Source: Thiothrix caldifontis (lineage in GTDB: Bacteria > Pseudomonadota > Gammaproteobacteria > Thiotrichales > Thiotrichaceae). Taken from it: a DNA stretch of 64,000 nt. Numbering within the stretch: the stretch's first letter is position 1; every line of letters starts with the position of its first letter. The stretch covers positions 114,466-178,465 of the forward strand of contig NZ_FNQP01000008.1 of assembly GCF_900107695.1 (NCBI RefSeq). The letters are read 5' to 3'. The notes beneath the pieces are model-generated. The model worked only from the letters and a program-made list of their open reading frames with translations, was not told the DNA's origin and made no database searches. The translations under genes and the position numbers were made by a program. Below, piece after piece: positions 8,588 to 17,387 of this stretch.

Positions 8588-8920
8588 ATGAATTCACACC
8601 AACACCACTACACACCGTTATGCCACGCAGGTTTCTGGGTTTTGTGGTTGATTTTGCTGGTTTCTCTGCTGCTGGCGGCTTTTCTGGTGGGGAGTTCCAG
8701 CCTATCAGTGTGGCAAGCCAACGCAACCCCGACGGGCGCTTGGGCTATGCTGATGCCAGCGGGAGGGATTGCGATGCTGGAAGTCGTGGGTGCAGCCGTA
8801 TTGCAATGGTTCTACTGGCGGCGTGCGGCATCCCCGTTGGCGTTGTGCCTCAGCACGGCGGGGGCTGTTGCCGTTGCAGTGCTGGCATTACCAATGGTGG
8901 GGGTGATGGATGGATTTTAG
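8588..8920 (+). CDS. Small membrane protein, uncharacterised
   Basis: A 110-residue protein with three hydrophobic stretches (about residues 15-38, 51-75 and 82-104) and a His-rich N-terminus (MNSHQHHYTPLCH). No family is recognised. It is divergent from the lipoprotein operon and could be co-regulated with it. The start has no strong ribosome-binding site (AAAAACC before the ATG), so the gene call is of moderate strength. Confidence 0.55.
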   Translation: MNSHQHHYTPLCHAGFWVLWLILLVSLLLAAFLVGSSSLSVWQANATPTGAWAMLMPAGGIAMLEVVGAAVLQWFYWRRAASPLALCLSTAGAVAVAVLALPMVGVMDGF

Positions 8921-9011
8921 GAATTTAGTGCTGTTGCACGGTATCACGTTTTTGATCAGGAGGGGGATGAACATGCGTTGAGTTGCTATCTACTGAAGAG
9001 AAAAACTTGCG

Positions 9012-9043
9012 AAATGGATATAAATGGCTATATAAATGGATAT
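9012..9043 (+). promoter_or_regulatory. Three AAATGG(A/C)TAT repeats over the fic start codon, candidate operator
   Basis: AAATGGATAT (9012-9021), AAATGGCTAT (9022-9031) and AAATGGATAT (9034-9043) follow each other at 10- and 12-base spacing, about one helical turn. The third copy contains the fic start codon at 9036. No Shine-Dalgarno sequence is present. A repeat array at the helical period is what an operator for a winged-helix protein looks like, and the Fic protein has such a domain at its C-terminus. Autoregulation is inferred. Confidence 0.5.
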
Positions 9044-10091
9044 GCCCAATATTCATACCCTCACCATAGATACTACTATCCTTGATCTCATCGCCAAAAT
9101 CGACGAGTTCAAGGGGGCTTGGCTGTCATTCGGCACACTCGCCCCTGATCGGCTTTTTTCCCTGCGTCGGGTTGCCACTATTGAAAGTATTGGCTCGTCT
9201 ACCCGTATTGAGGGGAGCAAACTTTCAAATCAAGACATTCAAACGCTGCTTGCTCGTCTGGAAATCAAGCGGTTTGATACGCGTGATGAACAGGAGGTGG
9301 CGGGTTATGCTCAAGTCATGGAGTTAGTCTTTTCAGCGTGGCAACACATCAGCCTAACAGAAAATCATATCAAACAAATTCACCGTGATTTGCTCCAGTA
9401 CAGCAACAAAGACGATAATCACCGGGGCAACTACAAGACCACCTTTAACCACGTTGGGGCTTTCAATGAAAAAGGGGAGCAAGTGGCGATAGTATTTGAA
9501 ACAGCCACCCCATTTGATACCCCCCGTTTTATGCAAGAGCTGGTGGACTGGTACAACCGGGAACAACAGGAAAGGAACATACACCCATTGCTTGCCATCG
9601 CGGTTTTTGTGGTGGTTTTTCTCGAAATACATCCTTTCAAAGATGGAAATGGTAGGCTTTCCCGTGTCCTGACAACCTTGCTACTCCTCAAAGCGGGTTA
9701 TGCTTATGTGCCGTATAGCTCGCTCGAAGCAGTCATAGAGCAAAACAAACAGGCTTACTATGTAGCCCTTAGACAAACGCAAGGCACTATTAGAACCGAT
9801 TCACCCAACTGGCAACCGTGGATAGTGTTTTTTCTGCGTTCGCTACTTTCTCAAGTCATCGCCTTAGAAAAGAAAGTGGCTCATGAAAAAATAGTATTGG
9901 CGGCATTGCCTGCCTTGTCACTCGCTATTCTCGAACTGACGAAAAATACAGGTCGTGTAACCGTTAATGAAATTGTGACTGCTACCGGGGCAAACCGAAA
10001 CACGGTCAAGGCGCATTTGCAGAAGCTCGTACAGGCTGGGCAAATCAAGCAATATGGCGCGGGGCGTGGGGTATGGTACTCACTTTCATGA
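9036..10091 (+). CDS. Fic family protein with C-terminal winged helix (putative AMP-transferase)
   Basis: A 351-residue Fic protein. The catalytic motif HPFKDGNGR (histidine 199) is intact, as needed for transfer of AMP from ATP to hydroxyl side chains. An inhibitory motif of the (S/T)xxxE(G/N) type, STRIEG, lies N-terminal at residues 55-60, so this is a class II, self-inhibited Fic protein, and E59 would block productive ATP binding. The last 55 residues form a winged-helix domain (VNEIVTATGANRNTVKAHLQ), common in this architecture. An alternative start is the ATG at 9042. It stands alone on the plus strand beside a VapBC pair. Targets cannot be deduced. Confidence 0.93.
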   Translation: MDMPNIHTLTIDTTILDLIAKIDEFKGAWLSFGTLAPDRLFSLRRVATIESIGSSTRIEGSKLSNQDIQTLLARLEIKRFDTRDEQEVAGYAQVMELVFSAWQHISLTENHIKQIHRDLLQYSNKDDNHRGNYKTTFNHVGAFNEKGEQVAIVFETATPFDTPRFMQELVDWYNREQQERNIHPLLAIAVFVVVFLEIHPFKDGNGRLSRVLTTLLLLKAGYAYVPYSSLEAVIEQNKQAYYVALRQTQGTIRTDSPNWQPWIVFFLRSLLSQVIALEKKVAHEKIVLAALPALSLAILELTKNTGRVTVNEIVTATGANRNTVKAHLQKLVQAGQIKQYGAGRGVWYSLS

Positions 10092-10109
10092 GGCTCCTGT
10101 ATCCCATCA

Positions 10110-10487
10110 TCAGCGGAATACAACAACCTCCATACCCAGCCCCACATCCTGCCAAACCTTATCCGCTGTCAATACGGGCAAATCCAGAAACAGACCCAGC
10201 CCAAGGCAAATGCGGTCAGCTTGCGACAAGCCGTATTCCTTACCCACTGTTGCCAACATTGCCACGGGTAAAATATGGGTTTCCTCAAATGGGATGATGG
10301 CTATCCCCAAGCTACTGATTAATTGCAACACAGGGGCGACAGGCAAACCATCACGGCTGAAACGGGACGCGACCTCCAGCAAATTAACACTGGAAATGCA
10401 GCAATCATCCAAATAACCCGCGACGATTTCATGCCCCGTTTCCTTGAACATAAACGCCAATAGCGCAGAAGCGTCGAGGACAATCAT
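10110..10487 (-). CDS. vapC: PIN-domain ribonuclease, VapC-type toxin
   Basis: A 125-residue PIN domain with the expected acidic active-site residues: D5 (VLDAS), E38 (NLLEVA), D91 (SQADRICL) and D109 (LTADK). VapC toxins are magnesium-dependent endoribonucleases that cut tRNA or rRNA. The start overlaps the end of the upstream antitoxin gene by four bases (10484-10487), the usual coupling in such pairs. The order of antitoxin first and toxin second is typical. The RNA target is unknown. Confidence 0.92.
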   Translation of the reverse strand: MIVLDASALLAFMFKETGHEIVAGYLDDCCISSVNLLEVASRFSRDGLPVAPVLQLISSLGIAIIPFEETHILPVAMLATVGKEYGLSQADRICLGLGLFLDLPVLTADKVWQDVGLGMEVVVFR

Positions 10488-10735
10488 TCGTGCATTGCCT
10501 CCGCACGGCGTTCAGCTATCAACGTATCGACGACTTGGGTGGGTTTTTTATCGCCGTACATCTGATCGACCCATTGCTGTAGTTGTGCAAAATCGGCCGA
10601 TTTCGGTGGCGGCTTACACACTTGGATCAAGATTTGGCGGGCTTCCGCCTCCATACTGCGCCCCCGCAAAGCAGCGCGGACACGTAAAGCGGCATGAATA
10701 TCATCAGGCAAACTGCGAATACTTAACGTAGCCAT
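10484..10735 (-). CDS. vapB: FitA/VapB-type ribbon-helix-helix antitoxin
   Basis: An 83-residue protein whose N-terminal 40 residues (LSIRSLPDDIHAALRVRAAL, then GRSMEAEARQIL) match the FitA-like ribbon-helix-helix DNA-binding antitoxins. The remaining C-terminal tail would wrap and inhibit the PIN toxin encoded immediately downstream. As in other vapBC operons, the complex is expected to repress its own promoter. The intergenic region to its right (10736-10857) is AT-rich and holds no other gene. Confidence 0.9.
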   Translation of the reverse strand: MATLSIRSLPDDIHAALRVRAALRGRSMEAEARQILIQVCKPPPKSADFAQLQQWVDQMYGDKKPTQVVDTLIAERRAEAMHE

Positions 10736-10857
10736 AACACTTTATCTCCGTTCAACAATACAGTTTAATGTAGTTATTGCCTGCATTGCTGTCAATGCTA
10801 TCTGATTGACGCATCCTCATTTTTACAACCGAATTTGCTGTGAGCTGGATGTTCACT

Positions 10858-11301
10858 CTACATTTTCTCCAGCAGCGTATCAGGCTGTTTCCCCAGCATC
10901 TCCCCCAACGCCAGCCGCGACGTTGCCGCCACCAATGCACGGCTCAATTTGCGCGGCGCAAACAATACGTTTTCCACAAACTCCTGATTGCTAAACACAA
11001 TATCCTCCGCTGCGGGTGCGAATGCACGCTCACGACTGATACGCGCCACCCGCCCTAAATTCACCCCACGCCCATCATCCAGCACCAATAAATGTGGGCA
11101 TAATTGCCGATACGGGTCAGGTCGGGGAAAATCCACAATCGCCAGCAATACAAAAGGCTTACCCGTGAAACTCACACCGGCATTGATTTCAGTCGAGTCA
11201 ATTTCCACCACATACAACGGCTGCCCAATCAAGCCACGCAATTGCTCTACTTGCTGGTAATACGCCGCAGAAGGCCACAAATCTTCAGCATGATTCATCA
11301 T
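10858..11301 (-). CDS. Conserved hypothetical protein, uncharacterised
   Basis: A 147-residue soluble protein that I do not recognise. Its start may be either of two adjacent ATG codons. The sequence looks like a mixed alpha/beta fold with hydrophobic strands (QPLYVVEID, PFVLLAIVDFP, LLVLDDGRGVNLG, RVARISRERAF) and a helical C-terminus (SRALVAATSRLALGEMLG). It is divergent from amgK and separated from the toxin-antitoxin pair by a 122-base gap. Its composition matches the neighbouring genes, which supports it being real. Confidence 0.65.
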   Translation of the reverse strand: MMNHAEDLWPSAAYYQQVEQLRGLIGQPLYVVEIDSTEINAGVSFTGKPFVLLAIVDFPRPDPYRQLCPHLLVLDDGRGVNLGRVARISRERAFAPAAEDIVFSNQEFVENVLFAPRKLSRALVAATSRLALGEMLGKQPDTLLEKM

Positions 11302-11395
11302 AATTTGCCACTTTATTATTCAATTTACAGAAAGCCTAGCATGTTAGGATACACTCTTTAATAGCCTACCAACGAGACAGGAAACGCCGAGGTTT

Positions 11396-12403
11396 ATGAC
11401 ACAGGATACACGTCTTGAACAATTAACTCAGTGGGTCAACAGCCTACCCCAGTGGGAACACGCCGTACTGGAACCCGCCTCAGCCGATGCCAGTTTCCGC
11501 CGCTATTTTCGTGCCCGTGGGGCGGAAGGCGCAGCCATTTGCATGGATGCCCCTCCCGATAAAGAAGACATCCGCCCGTTTGTGGAAGTCACCCACTTAC
11601 TGAGTGCTACGGGCGTCCATGCGCCGCAATTATTAGCGCAAAATTTGCTGGATGGTTTTCTGCTATTGGAAGATTTAGGCAATACCAGCTACCTCAGCCA
11701 ACTGACACCAGAAACGGTTAAAGACTTGTATGCCGATGCCCTGCACGCCCTTTTGCAACTCCAGCAAGCCGACTGTGACCACCTGCCCGTTTATAATGAA
11801 CGTATCTTGCGCCGTGAAATGGAGCTGATGCCTGAATGGTTCCTGAAAACGCATTTAGGCTTCACTGAAGAAGAAATTCCACACGAACTAATTCAGCAAA
11901 CTTTTGAAGACCTGATTGAAGCAGCCATCGGTCAACCCGTCGCCTTTGTACACCGCGATTACCACAGCCGCAACCTGATGGTGACGCCCGACAACAATCC
12001 CGGCATTATTGATTATCAAGATGCACTACTGGGGCCTACGACCTACGACTTAGTTTCCTTGTTACGCGATTGCTACATTGTCTGGCCACAATCAATGGTG
12101 GAATGGTGGGTCGATTGTTACCGCAAAGAAGCCATTGCTGCCGGTATCCTGCCTCCCGTTGACCAACAAACCTACCAGCAATGGTTTGACCTGATGGGGC
12201 TGCAACGCCACCTCAAAGTGCTGGGGATTTTTGCCCGCCTCAATCACCGTGACGGCAAACCGGGCTACCTTAACGACTTGCCACTGGTACTAAGTTATGT
12301 GCTGCATGTAGGCTCACGTTACCCGGAAACCAGTGAACTGATCGAATGGATGCGCCGCGCAGGCATTCCTGAACGCATCGGCACTGTCCACATTCCTGAT
12401 TGA
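11396..12403 (+). CDS. amgK: N-acetylmuramate/N-acetylglucosamine anomeric kinase
   Basis: A 335-residue protein of the aminoglycoside-phosphotransferase fold. The catalytic loop is VHRDYHSRNLM and the metal-binding motif GIIDYQDALLGP. AmgK phosphorylates MurNAc (and GlcNAc) at the anomeric position in the cytoplasm as part of murein recycling. The assignment is supported by the directly coupled nucleotidyltransferase gene, matching the amgK-murU pair of Pseudomonas. That route turns recovered MurNAc into UDP-MurNAc and bypasses the fosfomycin-sensitive MurA step. GAGG lies just before the ATG. Confidence 0.9.
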   Translation: MTQDTRLEQLTQWVNSLPQWEHAVLEPASADASFRRYFRARGAEGAAICMDAPPDKEDIRPFVEVTHLLSATGVHAPQLLAQNLLDGFLLLEDLGNTSYLSQLTPETVKDLYADALHALLQLQQADCDHLPVYNERILRREMELMPEWFLKTHLGFTEEEIPHELIQQTFEDLIEAAIGQPVAFVHRDYHSRNLMVTPDNNPGIIDYQDALLGPTTYDLVSLLRDCYIVWPQSMVEWWVDCYRKEAIAAGILPPVDQQTYQQWFDLMGLQRHLKVLGIFARLNHRDGKPGYLNDLPLVLSYVLHVGSRYPETSELIEWMRRAGIPERIGTVHIPD

Positions 12404-13077
12404 TGCCTACCATGAAAGCCATGATTCTCGCCGCCGGGCACGGCACACGGATGCGCCCCTTGACCGACCATACCCCCAAACCGTTGCTGCCCGCTGGCGG
12501 CAAACCGTTGATCGTGTGGCACATCGAAAAACTCAGCCGTGCGGGTTTTCGCGACATAGTGATCAACCTAGCGTGGTTGGGCTGGAAAATCCCCGCCACC
12601 CTAGGTGATGGTTCACGTTGGAACGTCAACTTACACTATTCTGACGAGCAGCAAGAGGGTGCACTGGAAACCGCTGGCGGCATTATCAAAGCACTACCCT
12701 TGCTGGGTAATGAGCCATTTTTGGTAGTGAATGGTGATGTGTGGTGCGATTACCCGTGCCATCCCTTCCACTTGGCGGAACACGATCTGGCGCATCTGGT
12801 GCTGGTTCCCAACCCGGCACACCACCCACAAGGGGATTTTGCACTAAAGCAAGGGCGTATTAGCAGCAGCGACGAACCCCGTTACACCTTCAGTGGCATT
12901 GGCTATTACCGCCCTGAACTGTTCGCCGGATTGCCTCAAGGCAAACACCCACTCGCACCCTTATTACGCCAAGCAATGCAAAACGCACAAGTCAGTGGGG
13001 AATACTTTGACGGCGACTGGCGGGATATCGGCACACCCGAACGCCTGGCAGAATTAGATCGCGACCTGTCAGCGTAG
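12403..13077 (+). CDS. murU: N-acetylmuramate alpha-1-phosphate uridylyltransferase
   Basis: A 224-residue nucleotidyltransferase. The N-terminal signature MILAAGHGTRMRPLTD binds the nucleotide, TPKPLLPAGGKP follows, and VNGDVWCDYP carries the metal-binding Asp. It makes UDP-MurNAc from MurNAc-1-P and UTP after AmgK. The ATG at 12403 overlaps the amgK stop (TGATG), and a second ATG at 12412 is also possible. The stop codon TAG (13075-13077) is part of a 28-bp palindromic repeat, so the C-terminus (DRDLSA) may have been set by that insertion. Confidence 0.9.
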   Translation: MPTMKAMILAAGHGTRMRPLTDHTPKPLLPAGGKPLIVWHIEKLSRAGFRDIVINLAWLGWKIPATLGDGSRWNVNLHYSDEQQEGALETAGGIIKALPLLGNEPFLVVNGDVWCDYPCHPFHLAEHDLAHLVLVPNPAHHPQGDFALKQGRISSSDEPRYTFSGIGYYRPELFAGLPQGKHPLAPLLRQAMQNAQVSGEYFDGDWRDIGTPERLAELDRDLSA

Positions 13078-13611
13078 AGACACAAAATTTTGCGTCTCTA
13101 CCACCGCATCCAACAGCGTGGTTTCTAACTTGCACCAGGGCGAATAACGCCCGGCAGCGTCAGCCGCCAACACTTGCTTGAAATCTTTCCATGGAATCCA
13201 GCGAGTGGCGGCTACTTCTAACCGGTTAGGCATGGGTTCATCGCGGGTACGCGCCAACCATACCGGGCAGATTTCATTCTCAACCACACCACCGTATTCA
13301 CAACGGTACTGGAAATTGGGTAAGGCTTCGTGCAAATCATACACCTGCATCCCCAACTCCAGCGCTACACGCCGCTGAATCGCCTCTGCGACCGATTCGC
13401 TTAAGGCGGGATGCCCACAACAGGAATTTGACCAGAAACCGGGCCATGTCAATTTGTTGAAACTGCGCTGTTGCAGCAACAACTCACCTTCCCGATTAAA
13501 AATAAACACCGAAAATCCCCGATGCAGCGGGGTTTCCAGCGTATGCACTTGGCTTTTCGGCAGAGTCCCCAGCACCGCATTATGCTGATCGACCAACACC
13601 ACGTGTTCCAT
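13069..13611 (-). CDS. idi: Isopentenyl-diphosphate delta-isomerase, type I
   Basis: A 180-residue Nudix-fold enzyme that interconverts IPP and DMAPP in isoprenoid synthesis. The active-site cysteine motif SNSCCGHP and the glutamate motif EYGGVVENEICPVW are both present. The frame is open to 13683, but the ATG at 13611 gives MEHVVLVDQ, aligning with the E. coli Idi N-terminus and falling eight bases after the folE2 stop, so it is preferred. The last residues (about QNFVSLR) are encoded by a dispersed palindrome rather than by family-conserved sequence. It converges on murU, overlapping it by nine bases. Confidence 0.93.
   Translation of the reverse strand: MEHVVLVDQHNAVLGTLPKSQVHTLETPLHRGFSVFIFNREGELLLQQRSFNKLTWPGFWSNSCCGHPALSESVAEAIQRRVALELGMQVYDLHEALPNFQYRCEYGGVVENEICPVWLARTRDEPMPNRLEVAATRWIPWKDFKQVLAADAAGRYSPWCKLETTLLDAVVETQNFVSLR
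13074..13101. repeat. 28-bp palindromic repeat at the convergent murU/idi ends
   Basis: Arms GTAGAGAC (13074-13081) and GTCTCTAC (13094-13101) flank a self-complementary core CAAAATTTTG (13083-13092), with a single mismatched pair (A82/C93). Palindromes beginning GTAGAGAC are, from general knowledge, common dispersed repeats in cyanobacteria and other bacteria. Here it supplies the TAG stop of murU and the codons for the final residues of Idi (TQNFVSLR region). A half-copy, TGTAGAGACAG, lies at 39117-39127 just after the ROK kinase stop. It may also act as a two-way transcription barrier. Confidence 0.75.
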
Positions 13612-13618
13612 CCAGCTA

Positions 13619-14608
13619 TCAGGTCGGGTGGACGTATTCACGTGGATCGTCACGGTAGCCCCCTTCCACACCTTTAACGACAACCGCTACGGCATCATGA
13701 GCGTGCAAGCTTTCCATGTGATTGACACGCAACCAGAAATCGCGCACCGAAATATCGTCGTTCAGGGCATTTTTCAAGCGACGTGCCGCGTCTTCACAGA
13801 ACATCAGATTTGCCGCATTCAAACGCGCAAATTCTTGTTCATCTTCGCGTTTTACCGTAGCTTGTACCGGGGTCTTGAGCGCCTCTTCCACCTGGTCGAT
13901 CAGGCTGGTAATGGGCAGTGTGCGCACTTTTTCTGCCAATTTTACCCGCACTTGTGCAATGCTACGCTGGCTGTGCGGGGTCGCCCGAATCCCATTGGTT
14001 GTTCCTAACCAGTCGAAAACGGTGTTTGCATCCACTACTGAAGCATCGCCGAACGTTTCGCGGAAACCTTCCTGAATTAACTGCCGCGCTAATGCCGCCG
14101 AACACGGGCAAGTAGAAGAATAAGGCACTTCCACACTGACTTCGGTATCAATCTGCCCATGACGCAAGGTAGCCGCTACTTTAACGGGGTAATTCTTCCA
14201 CCCGCTGTTATCGCTCAACAAGGAATTACGGCGCTCGAAATAGTCAAACCGGCATTCCAGATAAGCGGCATCACTTAAGCCACCGTGAGTATCGACAAAT
14301 TGCGTAATGGTTCCGCGTAAAACCTCAGGGGTCAGATCATTCATGCCGAGGATGGTATCGAGTGCCACGTACAAGCGCGACATGTGGATACCCTTGCTAT
14401 TCGGGTCGATGAGATTGACGTAAGCTTGCACCCGCGCCAACGTTTGCACCCGATCGCCTTTGGCACTACGTAAAAAAACGGGCAACTCAATCTGGCTCAT
14501 TCCTACCCAGTTGAGCGTTCCTTTAGCACCTGCAAGGGGTTGCTTGGCAACATCCGGCATAGCGGCAACCGCACAGGGCAATTCCTGGCAGGCATTTGTA
14601 GACATCAT
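13619..14608 (-). CDS. folE2: GTP cyclohydrolase IB (FolE2)
   Basis: A 329-residue FolE2-type enzyme, converting GTP to dihydroneopterin triphosphate, the first step of folate and queuosine precursor synthesis. Family motifs include LNWVGMSQIELP, CRFDYFERRNS, EVPYSSTCPCSAALARQLI and SQRSIAQVRV, with the catalytic cysteine region in STCPCSA. FolE2 can use metals other than zinc, and in many bacteria it replaces or backs up the zinc enzyme FolE1 under zinc limitation. Whether this organism also has FolE1 is not visible. An inverted repeat (TAGTCA/TGACTA) sits upstream of its start. idi follows after eight bases in the same direction. Confidence 0.93.
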   Translation of the reverse strand: MMSTNACQELPCAVAAMPDVAKQPLAGAKGTLNWVGMSQIELPVFLRSAKGDRVQTLARVQAYVNLIDPNSKGIHMSRLYVALDTILGMNDLTPEVLRGTITQFVDTHGGLSDAAYLECRFDYFERRNSLLSDNSGWKNYPVKVAATLRHGQIDTEVSVEVPYSSTCPCSAALARQLIQEGFRETFGDASVVDANTVFDWLGTTNGIRATPHSQRSIAQVRVKLAEKVRTLPITSLIDQVEEALKTPVQATVKREDEQEFARLNAANLMFCEDAARRLKNALNDDISVRDFWLRVNHMESLHAHDAVAVVVKGVEGGYRDDPREYVHPT

Positions 14609-14620
14609 GTGAATTCCTCT

Positions 14621-14645
14621 TAGTCACGGCTTGGCGTTATGACTA
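14621..14645. promoter_or_regulatory. Inverted repeat upstream of folE2, possible operator
   Basis: TAGTCA (14621-14626) and TGACTA (14640-14645) form a 6-bp inverted repeat with a 13-base spacer, 13 bases in front of the folE2 start. It does not match the Zur box that I know. A regulator site is only a possibility. Confidence 0.25.
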
Positions 14646-14698
14646 CCACAGTAACAAAACACCCAACACAGTGACAATTTACCTAGAGCAGGCGTTGA

Positions 14699-15190
14699 TT
14701 AAAGGGCTTTACGCTGCACATGGAAATACCCCAACAGGGAGTGATAAACCGGCCAGATAACAATGCTGCTCAGCAATGAGGCCCAGTAAATCCAACCCAG
14801 AGCACCACCGCTGCTGATTACCCGCAGCATCCACAGGTTCACCAACATATACACACCTAAAATAGCGAACAAGAGCGCCAACTGTTGTAAAAAGGCTTCC
14901 GGTGTCATCCTCAAACTGAGACGCACAGCCAAATAAGTCACTAACACATAACCTAAAGCATGTTGCCCCAGCAAAGAGCCGTATAAAGCATCAACTATTA
15001 GGCCAATAGCAAACACCATCACCAGACTGATGCGATCACGAATAATCAGTGCCCAGTGTACTAACGTTAATGCCACCCATTCTGGTCGCCAAAAAGCCAC
15101 AGACTCCCCTAAGGGAATGATTGACAACACTATCGCTAGAATAAGCGTCAGCAATACCGCACCAGGAAATCGTGGGTCATTAACGGGCAT
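14699..15190 (-). CDS. mreD: Rod shape-determining protein MreD
   Basis: A 163-residue integral membrane protein with about five hydrophobic segments. The N-terminal IIPLGESVAFWRPEWVALTL and the downstream GLIVDALYGSLLGQHALGY are characteristic of MreD. It is part of the inner-membrane elongasome linking MreB filaments to murein synthesis. The ATG at 15190 follows the mreC stop codon with no gap, so translation is coupled. It is the last gene of the leftward mreBCD operon. Confidence 0.93.
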   Translation of the reverse strand: MPVNDPRFPGAVLLTLILAIVLSIIPLGESVAFWRPEWVALTLVHWALIIRDRISLVMVFAIGLIVDALYGSLLGQHALGYVLVTYLAVRLSLRMTPEAFLQQLALLFAILGVYMLVNLWMLRVISSGGALGWIYWASLLSSIVIWPVYHSLLGYFHVQRKAL

Positions 15191-16057
15191 CTAATTCCCC
15201 CCTGCTGGCTGCACAGTTTCGTCACTGGCCTTGCCTCGCACTAACAAAACCTCTCGCACTGCTTCATAATCAACCAATGGCATAGCCCACACCGTTGCAA
15301 ACAAATCACCTTGCTTAAATTCCACCCCTTTGGGCAGTACTTTCGCCACCTCATAACCGGCAGGGAACAAACCACCCAAACCAGATGACACAAACACATC
15401 ACCTTCCTTGACGGTGCTGCTTGCAGGCAAGTTTTTGATTTCCAAAGGCATTCCTCGCCCATGACCATTTGCCAAGCCACGTTCACCGGTACGCTGATTT
15501 TGTACTGGAATAGAATGTTCACGGTCGATAAGTTGCATAACGCTGGAGTCAAAGGGGGTAACATTCACCACCTGTCCATAAATTTTATTACCATCGAGGA
15601 CAACTTGGCTTTCCTTCACACCATCACGGCTTCCCTTATTCAGAGTAACCAACCCCCGTACAGGGTCTTGAGCAACCTTAAAGATTTCTGCCATCAAAAA
15701 AGTATAAGTATCGCGGGGAGCAGCATTCAACATAGTGCGTAGACGCTGGTTCTCAGCCAATACCCTATTCAGGTCTTGCTGTTGCGCAGAAAACACCTGC
15801 ACTTGCTGCTTAAGGCTGATATTTTCCTCTGATAATTGACGTTGCGCGGAAAAAAAACCACTAGAACGTTGATAAGCACGCTGCGGAAAGTCAACGCCAT
15901 ACAGCAGCGGGTAAGCCATCATAGTCGCAAACGTGCGCACGGGCGCTAATGCCGCAGGATTACGATTATCCACGGCCATCAACACCAATGCCCCTAAGAT
16001 CAATACCATGAACCGAAAAGAAAAGCCCGGCGTAGCATGATAGTTTGTGTCGTTAAT
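15191..16057 (-). CDS. mreC: Rod shape-determining protein MreC (probable AUU start)
   Basis: A bitopic elongasome protein with one N-terminal membrane helix, a coiled coil (about residues 65-115, SEENISLKQQVQVFSAQQQD) and the periplasmic beta domain (GQVVNVTPFDSSVMQLID, then FVSSGLGGLFPAGYEVAKV). The first ATG (16009) would leave only about 13 hydrophobic residues before VDNRN, too short to cross the membrane, and no ribosome-binding site precedes it. The same frame continues upstream without ATG, GTG or TTG to an ATT at 16057. That ATT has GGAGG five bases before it and yields 288 residues with a normal short cytoplasmic N-terminus (NDTNYHATPGFSFRF). I therefore place the start at ATT 16057; this is inference. 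Confidence 0.85.
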   Translation of the reverse strand: MNDTNYHATPGFSFRFMVLILGALVLMAVDNRNPAALAPVRTFATMMAYPLLYGVDFPQRAYQRSSGFFSAQRQLSEENISLKQQVQVFSAQQQDLNRVLAENQRLRTMLNAAPRDTYTFLMAEIFKVAQDPVRGLVTLNKGSRDGVKESQVVLDGNKIYGQVVNVTPFDSSVMQLIDREHSIPVQNQRTGERGLANGHGRGMPLEIKNLPASSTVKEGDVFVSSGLGGLFPAGYEVAKVLPKGVEFKQGDLFATVWAMPLVDYEAVREVLLVRGKASDETVQPAGGN

Positions 16058-16094
16058 AATCGCCTCCGCTGCTGTTTGTCATACAGCTTGATCA

Positions 16095-17144
<1,050 letters not shown>

Positions 17145-17387
17145 CTAATCAATCCGGCTTAAAGCTAAAAAAGGGAGTACTTGAACACGTCCTGTGTGAC
17201 TGTCGTTTTTCCGCGAACAGGCTAACCTCTGGGCAGCCCCAAAATAATTCGCTAAATGTAACAACCGCCGCTACTTTGGGCAAGCCGACTTGTGTGATAA
17301 GTTCACGTTCCGGCTAAAATGGGTGCTTTTTAGCAGATTAAGCCGCATTTAGAAAGCAATTCTCACCGCGTGAGGTTAATAGAAAAT

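Noticed and set aside
8512..8928. 138-codon open frame on the plus strand overlapping the 110-residue membrane protein
   Set aside because: The 8588-8920 frame has clean membrane helices, whereas this one is Gly/Arg/Cys-rich with no structure, so it is treated as the shadow.
11396..12403. Aminoglycoside-resistance phosphotransferase
   Set aside because: The fold is shared, but coupling to a MurU-type nucleotidyltransferase identifies AmgK in sugar recycling.
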